Source of the DNA: CAZKMQ01 sp964554065
GTDB taxonomy: Bacteria; Patescibacteriota; Patescibacteriia; Magasanikbacterales; JBBTQS01
Reading direction: 5' to 3'
Length of the DNA stretch: 10,040 nt
NCBI GenBank assembly: GCA_964554065.1
Contig: CAZKMQ010000028.1
Span: 1 to 10,040 of the forward strand
The notes beneath the pieces were generated by a model. It was given only the letters and a program-made list of their open reading frames with translations. It searched no databases and was not told where the DNA came from. This document shows positions 5,385 through 10,040 of this stretch, piece after piece (positions within the stretch are counted from its first letter, which is position 1; each line of letters starts with the position of its first letter). A program made the translations under genes and the position numbers.

Positions 5385-6481
5385 AAAAACTCCTCATAAT
5401 AGTCGTCCTCGCTATTGCTGCCACACTATTTTTTGAGTACGCAAAAAAAGAATCAACTCCCACTCCAAAAGAGGTGCCTCCACCACTTTCCATCATAGAC
5501 GTCCACGAACACATTGAACTGATGGGACGAGCAACGCAACTTAAAGACGCTATGATCAATAGGAACATTAGCAAGACTGTTTTGATTCCTTCACCAATTG
5601 AAACCATCACCCTCAATGGCAACAAGACATTTACAGAATATGAAAAGAACATTGATACCATTTTGGAAATCGCCAAAACCTACCCTGAACAGTTCATTCC
5701 ATTTTGTACAATCAGTCCTTTGGATAAAAATGCGCTTGAAATTTTCAAAAACTGTCACGAGCGCGGCGGCAAAGGCTTGAAACTGTACAATGGCCATTCA
5801 TTTTATTATGAAACATTTAGCATGAAACTGGATGATGAGCGCATGCAACCAATCTATACCTATGCTCAAGAAAATGACCTACCTATTCTATATCATGTAA
5901 ACATCAACAAATATATTGATGAGCTCAAGCGCGTACTTGATGGCTATCCGGATCTTAAAGTTACTGTGCCGCACCTAATGATTGCTAGTGAAGAACTTAA
6001 TACAGTTGGGCAACTACTAGATACTTACCCAAACCTGTACACTGATATTAGTTTTGGTTTCGACCCATTTCACGCAGCTGGTTTCAGACGAATACATGAA
6101 TCTAATAATGAATTCCAAACATTCTTCAATACATACAGCGACAGAATTCTATTTGGAACTGATATGGTACTTACAGACCACCCTGACAAGAACCAAGCGT
6201 ACATGGAAGAAATATTGCAGTGCTATCAAGACGTACTTGAACAAAGAGAATATGAATGTGATCCAATTAGTCATTTCTACAACGTACTACGACAAAGCAG
6301 GACTGGAGTTTATCGCATGTGCAAACTTAATTCTGAAGAAGAATGTACCAATGAGCTAGAAAAAATGAACGAAGCAGAACTGTGGTATGCTCAATCGTCC
6401 CTTCTAACCGGATTAGACCTTCCTCAAGATGTTCTTGAAAAAATCTATCAAAAAAACCCAGCCAAATGGTTAGGAATATAA
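5381..6481 (+). CDS. Membrane-anchored metal-dependent amidohydrolase (Amidohydro_2 family)
   Basis: Predicted TIM-barrel metal hydrolase of the Amidohydro_2 family (ACMSD-like), 366 residues, probably held on the outer face of the membrane. Residues 3-20 are a hydrophobic signal anchor without a lipobox Cys; a Pro/Thr/Lys-rich linker (24-36) follows. The metal and catalytic residues expected for the family are present: His42 and His44 in DVHEH, His172 in ILYHVN, His198 in VPHLM and Asp261 in LFGTDM. The region GGKGLKLY (129-136) and the closing QDVLEKIYQKNPAKWLGI are also family-typical. A segment after the Asp (about 270-345) is longer than I expect and carries Cys281, Cys293, Cys314 and Cys322. 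The substrate is unknown. The start overlaps the DUF1801 stop by four bases. Confidence 0.88.
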   Translation: MKKLLIIVVLAIAATLFFEYAKKESTPTPKEVPPPLSIIDVHEHIELMGRATQLKDAMINRNISKTVLIPSPIETITLNGNKTFTEYEKNIDTILEIAKTYPEQFIPFCTISPLDKNALEIFKNCHERGGKGLKLYNGHSFYYETFSMKLDDERMQPIYTYAQENDLPILYHVNINKYIDELKRVLDGYPDLKVTVPHLMIASEELNTVGQLLDTYPNLYTDISFGFDPFHAAGFRRIHESNNEFQTFFNTYSDRILFGTDMVLTDHPDKNQAYMEEILQCYQDVLEQREYECDPISHFYNVLRQSRTGVYRMCKLNSEEECTNELEKMNEAELWYAQSSLLTGLDLPQDVLEKIYQKNPAKWLGI

Positions 6482-6520
6482 ACTCTCTTGCTTAGCAACT
6501 ATCAACATACGAAAAACCCT
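6482..6520. other. Convergent junction of the two gene blocks
   Basis: The amidohydrolase (+) and the DUF3048 gene (-) end here, 39 bases apart. I see no clear stem-loop with a T-run on either strand, although one or both transcripts must end near this point or read into each other. Confidence 0.6.
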
Positions 6521-7711
6521 TTACTCTCTTTGAAAAACACCTTCAACATCAACCCCCTCAGGCACTATCTCTACCCAAATTTTTCCAGAACGCAGATGAA
6601 TTGGATCGCCACTATCTGTTTCGAACATGGTCCTACCTGCACGCGCATCCTTAATCCACCTGCCTTTCACTCCTTCACCACCATTGTGCCAAATTTCTAC
6701 TTCACCTTCACCAATTAAGTCAATTGCTAGTCGACCATATGAATCTATCACACTAGTATCCACGTGCTGAATAACAATAGTGTCTGCAACAATTGCCGTG
6801 CCATCTGCATCACGATGACGTTTACCCCCACGATAACGATCATACCGCTCCGCTTCAAAATCAAACTCCCATTCAACAAAGTTGGTTTTGTCTTTCCAAT
6901 CAATAGTCAACACAGGTACAAAAACCTCAGGTTCAAAATCTTTTGTTGCCTCAATATCAACCCAACTCCAAGAAACAAACTTACTTTCATTGCGCCCATC
7001 AAAGTAGTCGATCACTCCTTCAGCCAATCGCAACGGCGTAGTCATTACATTATGCGGTGCCCATCGATCATTTGAACGCCAGAACACATCGCCTGTAAAA
7101 AACTGATTCAGATTATCAATCTTTCCATTCCGCAACTGCGTAAGGGAAGCTGGTGATCCGCCAACATGAGAATATATTGCATCATACTCAGCAGCAATAT
7201 CTAAATAATACGGACGCGCACTACGCACTGGCCCAATAGGACCAGAATAAAACCCGTACGGATAAGTTGATGTAACGATATTTTCTGCTTCACCACCTTC
7301 TTGTTCAACCAATAGCGTTGTAGTAGTTACAGTAGACATTGGATACAGCGCAAGATAGCGAGTGAATACACCTTCAACTGGAACTTCATACACTACTGTT
7401 GCATGTGCAAGGCCAGCTGATGGCCTAGCATCAGGATGATTATCGATCATCACTGCTGCCAATAAAGGAAAGCGCAATTGATTAACTGGAACTTCTACAC
7501 CATCGACTGCTCTCTGATGCATAAACGGACCGTCGTCAATTGTAGGTACCCAATCGTCAATAATTGGCACAGTTCCATAAATCTGCTTAACAATAACGCC
7601 TGCCGCTATCCCTGCAACTACCAATATACTCACGAGCACAACACCAAACACCGCGCCTAGTGATCCGCGGTGTTCAGATTTTTTTTCAAATTTCTCCTTA
7701 AATGATTTCAT
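6521..7711 (-). CDS. DUF3048 domain protein (YerB-like), membrane-anchored
   Basis: YerB-like protein of 396 residues, exported but tethered. After a basic cytosolic start (1-18) comes one membrane segment (19-41). The N-terminal DUF3048 domain (about 80-240) is marked by AAVMIDNHPDARPSAGL (85-101), VVYEVPVEGVFTRYLALY (106-123), IGPVRSARPYYLDIAAEYDA (159-178) and SHVGGSP (181-187). The C-terminal DUF3048 domain (about 255-390) ends with the typical GRWIKDARAGRTMF and RSGKIWVEIVPEG. These proteins are widespread in Gram-positive and Patescibacteria genomes; function is unproven, and a cell-envelope role is inferred here from export and from rodA in the same operon. The start codon lies two bases after the L25 stop, so translation is probably coupled. 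Confidence 0.93.
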   Translation of the reverse strand: MKSFKEKFEKKSEHRGSLGAVFGVVLVSILVVAGIAAGVIVKQIYGTVPIIDDWVPTIDDGPFMHQRAVDGVEVPVNQLRFPLLAAVMIDNHPDARPSAGLAHATVVYEVPVEGVFTRYLALYPMSTVTTTTLLVEQEGGEAENIVTSTYPYGFYSGPIGPVRSARPYYLDIAAEYDAIYSHVGGSPASLTQLRNGKIDNLNQFFTGDVFWRSNDRWAPHNVMTTPLRLAEGVIDYFDGRNESKFVSWSWVDIEATKDFEPEVFVPVLTIDWKDKTNFVEWEFDFEAERYDRYRGGKRHRDADGTAIVADTIVIQHVDTSVIDSYGRLAIDLIGEGEVEIWHNGGEGVKGRWIKDARAGRTMFETDSGDPIHLRSGKIWVEIVPEGVDVEGVFQRE

Positions 7712-7713
7712 GA

Positions 7714-8427
7714 TTATTCAGCCGACTTTTCTTCTGCTGCTGGCGCGTCATCTTTCTTTTTCTCAGCTGCATCGCCTTCGTCACCTGCTTCACCTTCTGC
7801 CTTCTCGCCATCTACTTCAACATCAGCGACATCACCTTCAACCGGCGCTTCAAGAGCTGCGATTTCTTCTTCAGTACGCGGAGCTTCAACATAGGCGAGC
7901 TTGTCTGACTCATCACTTAGTATCTCAATACCTTCTGGAACGCTCAGGTCAGCGACTGTAAGTGCATCTTCAAAAGTAGCAAGCTTTGCCAAATCAACTT
8001 CTAATGTTGCAACTAAATCCTTAGGCAGACAATTAATCTCAACGTCAGTAATATTCTTAACAAGTGTTCCGCTGAGCGCCTCAACAGCTTCAGACTCACC
8101 AATGAATTCAACTGGAACAGTGAATGACATCTTCTCTCCCATTTTAATTTGACGAAAATCAACATGCACAGGACGATCAGTAACCGGATCGAGTTGCACA
8201 TCTTGAATAAGTACTTTCACTGGCGCTTCATTATTATATGTTGCATCAACAAGTGCGCTACTTCCCGCTTCAGAAAACAAACGATCAAATGCAAGCGATT
8301 GCACACTCACCGGAACTGATTCACGATCTGGTCCGTACAGTACACCAGGCACCATAGATGAACTACGCAAGGTGTCTACTGCTTTGCGTGTGGTTTCTCG
8401 AGTTTGTAGTGTAATTGAATAAGTCAT
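7714..8427 (-). CDS. rplY: Large-subunit ribosomal protein bL25, Ctc form
   Basis: Ribosomal protein that binds 5S rRNA at the central protuberance; the two-domain form is called Ctc or TL5. Of 237 residues, 3-92 are the L25 RNA-binding domain (RSSSMVPGVLYGP, then VLIQDVQLDPVTDRPVHVDF). Residues 98-184 are the C-terminal beta domain, with the signature VEINCLPKDL (129-138), a VDLAKL strand and VADLSVPEGI (158-167). Residues 185-237 are an Ala/Glu/Asp/Lys-rich acidic tail, probably disordered; such tails are seen in several L25/Ctc proteins but vary in length. The start overlaps the stop of the zinc-ribbon gene by four bases (ATGA). There is no Shine-Dalgarno, although the start is preceded by an A-run (aaaaaaagt). 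Confidence 0.96.
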   Translation of the reverse strand: MTYSITLQTRETTRKAVDTLRSSSMVPGVLYGPDRESVPVSVQSLAFDRLFSEAGSSALVDATYNNEAPVKVLIQDVQLDPVTDRPVHVDFRQIKMGEKMSFTVPVEFIGESEAVEALSGTLVKNITDVEINCLPKDLVATLEVDLAKLATFEDALTVADLSVPEGIEILSDESDKLAYVEAPRTEEEIAALEAPVEGDVADVEVDGEKAEGEAGDEGDAAEKKKDDAPAAEEKSAE

Positions 8428-8777
8428 ACTTTTTTTGTTTTAATTAATTGTGTACTGAGTTGTGTATTCTTTTGCAAATGCACATGCATATCAATGACAT
8501 CATCAGCAGAAATTGGTTCCATCTTCTGAGCACGTGCATAATCTTCAGCACTTGCGTCAGTAATAAAACCAAATGAACTCACTCCACCAGATGATTGCAC
8601 CATGACTGCGATTATCGCAGTACGACAATTACGACACTCAACATGAGATACTTGCCCTTGACGGTACTGCCCAACTACAACAGCAAGGAGCGGATTGAAC
8701 TCCGTGTCACAAAGCGGACAAAAACTAACGTTTCTCCCCACATCAGTAAAAAATTCACCTGGTAATGATTCATCCAT
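8424..8777 (-). CDS. 117-aa zinc-ribbon protein between rodA and rplY
   Basis: Conserved-looking small soluble protein. Two Cys-x2-Cys pairs (C20/C23 in CPLC and C48/C51 in CRNC) form a zinc ribbon separated by 24 residues, and the strands between and after the pairs are hydrophobic (LLAVVVG, TAIIAVMVQ). The C-terminal half contains DASAEDYARAQKMEPISADDVIDMHVHL, a helix-loop-helix that I believe recurs in small Patescibacteria proteins, from memory and not checked. The frame is open up to 8864, but that longer start overlaps rodA by 53 bases and adds a Cys/Ile-rich, unlikely N-terminus. The ATG at 8777 lies 34 bases after the rodA stop and gives a natural MDESLPGEFF start. The function is unknown; tight linkage with L25 hints at RNA or ribosome work, which is only inference. 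Confidence 0.8.
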   Translation of the reverse strand: MDESLPGEFFTDVGRNVSFCPLCDTEFNPLLAVVVGQYRQGQVSHVECRNCRTAIIAVMVQSSGGVSSFGFITDASAEDYARAQKMEPISADDVIDMHVHLQKNTQLSTQLIKTKKV

Positions 8778-8799
8778 AACGGCAATACTATATATGATA

Positions 8800-8805
8800 A
8801 TTATA
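8800..8805 (-). promoter_or_regulatory. Candidate -10 box upstream of the zinc-ribbon/L25/DUF3048 genes
   Basis: On the minus strand a perfect TATAAT lies 22 bases before the ATG at 8777, in the short gap after rodA. No good -35 element is seen at 16-18 bases. If active it would let the ribosomal protein gene be transcribed apart from rodA. Confidence 0.3.
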
Positions 8806-8811
8806 CACCAG

Positions 8812-9945
8812 TCAAGCCTGGTACAAAACCTGCCGCTCATCAATACCCAAACCACGATACACACTTAGCACCACACCAATAAGCAATAGGTGCATTAACA
8901 GGCTTGACCCACCAGCACTAACAAATGGCAAGGCAATCCCAGTTACCGGCATAATTCCTAAAGCCGCACCAATATTAATTGCTACTTCGCCAAATATAAG
9001 CACGGCAGTTCCCAAAACTACAAACAATCCAAAATCATCTTTGGTTCGCATAGCAATTCGAATCAATCGATACCAAATCAGAAATAATGCAACAAAAACT
9101 ACGCTCACACCAGCAAACCCAAGCTCCTCAGCAATCACAGAAAAAATAAAGTCAGTCTGACCTTCTGGCAAGAATCGTAATTGTGTTTGCGACCCAGAAC
9201 CTAAACCTCTACCAAACACACGACCAGACCCAACCGCAATAATCGACTGTTGAACATTATATCCAGCTCCAAGTGGATCTCGGCCTGGATCAACAAATGT
9301 AAAAATACGATCTTTCTGATATGGCGCCAGAACAAAGAACCAAGCAAGTACAGCGACAAGCGCCAAAAGCACCGTCATGAGCAAAACATATTTTCGATTA
9401 ATACCAACGATCAACAATAATCCAAACCAAACCACAAACAACACAATCGCACTTCCCAAATCAGGCTGCAAAAGCACTAGAGCAATCGGTACAAGTGCGT
9501 ACAAAGCGGTTTTACTAAAAAAAGTAAAACTAGCAAATGCTCGACCACTGCGTTCAATTAAATACGCCATAAACAAAACAAGGGCTATCTTCATAAACTC
9601 CACCGGCTGAAATGACACACTTCCTAGAAAAATCCATCCGCGCGTTCCACGAATTTGCACACCAAAAACCAATACATATATAAGGATAAGTACACCGATA
9701 CCATATGCAAGCAAACTATAAGAACGCCATGCGCTTTTTGGAACATGCGAAATAAATACCATGGCCACACCACCTAACGCCAGAGCAACTAACTGAGTCT
9801 TAGTCTCACTCAAAGATCCGCCGGTTCCCACATCAATGCTGTATATCGCTGCCAACCCAAAAGCCACGAGTGTTAGCACAGACAAAATAAGCACCCAATC
9901 AGTGCCCTCGAAAAATGAATATATTGTTTTGAGTTGTTTGCGCAT
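8812..9945 (-). CDS. rodA: Peptidoglycan glycosyltransferase RodA (SEDS family)
   Basis: RodA polymerises lipid II into glycan strands for lateral wall growth, together with a class B penicillin-binding protein. The 377-residue protein has about ten membrane helices. SEDS marks are RGTRGWIFLGSVSFQPVEFMKIA (99-121, with the conserved Glu116), the QPDLGSA loop (160-166), and the large outer loop DPLGAGYNVQQSIIAVGSG (223-241) running through GSGSQTQLRFLPEGQTDFIF. Asp265 in the TDFIF motif corresponds to the essential catalytic Asp of RodA. The end pattern GIMPVTGIALPFVSAGGSSL (330-349) is also typical, and favours RodA over FtsW with the short tail. The frame extends to an ATG at 9978, but that start overlaps the preceding gene by 29 bases and adds a Cys/Arg-rich stretch. 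The ATG at 9945 lies four bases after that gene's stop. Confidence 0.95.
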   Translation of the reverse strand: MRKQLKTIYSFFEGTDWVLILSVLTLVAFGLAAIYSIDVGTGGSLSETKTQLVALALGGVAMVFISHVPKSAWRSYSLLAYGIGVLILIYVLVFGVQIRGTRGWIFLGSVSFQPVEFMKIALVLFMAYLIERSGRAFASFTFFSKTALYALVPIALVLLQPDLGSAIVLFVVWFGLLLIVGINRKYVLLMTVLLALVAVLAWFFVLAPYQKDRIFTFVDPGRDPLGAGYNVQQSIIAVGSGRVFGRGLGSGSQTQLRFLPEGQTDFIFSVIAEELGFAGVSVVFVALFLIWYRLIRIAMRTKDDFGLFVVLGTAVLIFGEVAINIGAALGIMPVTGIALPFVSAGGSSLLMHLLLIGVVLSVYRGLGIDERQVLYQA

Positions 9946-9949
9946 AGTT

Positions 9950-10040
9950 CTACTGCGGCATATAAATCGTTTCATCAAAAACCGGAATATACGGATACAC
10001 CTCGACGTTGTTTGCCTTTACTCCTGTTTTAAATGATCGC
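9950..10040 (-). CDS. C-terminal tail of an upstream gene, possibly penicillin-binding protein 2
   Basis: The minus strand is open from the window edge to a TAG at 9950-9952, giving 29 residues that begin RSFKTGVKANNVEVYPYIPV and end in MPQ. The reading frame ends four bases before the chosen rodA start, the spacing expected for an operon partner. In many bacteria rodA follows mrdA (PBP2, the transpeptidase partner of RodA), so PBP2 is the leading guess from position. The fragment carries no catalytic motif, so the identity cannot be confirmed from the bases shown. Confidence 0.55.
   Translation of the reverse strand, partial: RSFKTGVKANNVEVYPYIPVFDETIYMPQ

Noticed and set aside
6764..7075. 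103-codon open frame on the plus strand
   Set aside because: It lies inside the DUF3048 gene on the other strand; the product is Asn/Ile/Thr-rich with no family signs.
7710..7961. Leu/His/Arg-rich 83-codon plus-strand frame that looks repetitive
   Set aside because: It is the complement of the acidic Ala/Glu tail codons of L25, so the repeats come from that low-complexity tail.
1..10040. Alternative genetic code with TGA read as Gly or Trp
   Set aside because: TGA ends prmC, the methyltransferase, DUF1801 and the 117-aa zinc-ribbon gene at sensible points, so standard bacterial code fits.

Overview
The window is AT-rich, tightly packed and read with standard stop codons: TGA ends several genes, so this is not one of the lineages that recode TGA. 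The best guess for the source is a Candidate Phyla Radiation (Patescibacteria, Parcubacteria-like) bacterium. The reasons are the short gaps, the many very small proteins, a PrmC without its usual N-terminal domain, a large Ctc-type L25 next to a small zinc-ribbon protein and a DUF3048 protein, and the apparent lack of Shine-Dalgarno sites. This assignment is inferred from gene content; no marker gene was compared.

Layout. Positions 2-6481 are read on the + strand. The stretch opens with the 3' end of prfA (release factor 1), overlapped by prmC, which modifies release factors. An accessory stretch follows (about 1007-4106). It holds a 104-aa orphan, a membrane-anchored alpha/beta hydrolase with a complete Ser-Asp-His triad, a 61-aa Cys2His2-type mini-protein, a 184-aa protein with a Cys cluster, a 57-aa highly charged protein, a four-helix membrane protein resembling DUF4239, and a 67-aa zinc-ribbon protein. 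A strong hairpin at about 4115-4164 separates this stretch from a tight three-gene run at 4191-6481: SAM-dependent methyltransferase, DUF1801 protein and membrane-anchored amidohydrolase. The last two overlap by ATGA.

Positions 6521-10040 are read on the - strand. In transcription order they hold the 3' tail of an unidentified gene (PBP2 by position, uncertain), rodA (SEDS peptidoglycan polymerase), a 117-aa zinc-ribbon protein, rplY/ctc (ribosomal protein L25) and a DUF3048/YerB-like membrane-anchored protein. The genes are separated by -4 to about 35 bases and look like one cell-wall/ribosome operon. The two blocks converge at 6482-6520.

No tRNA, rRNA, CRISPR array, transposase or phage gene was seen, and no gap is longer than 300 bases. 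No complete new defence or mobile system is evident. The most unusual signals are the SD-free, T-preceded start codons, the hairpin at 4115-4164, the cluster of tiny Cys-rich proteins, and the exported amidohydrolase with a Cys-bearing insertion.
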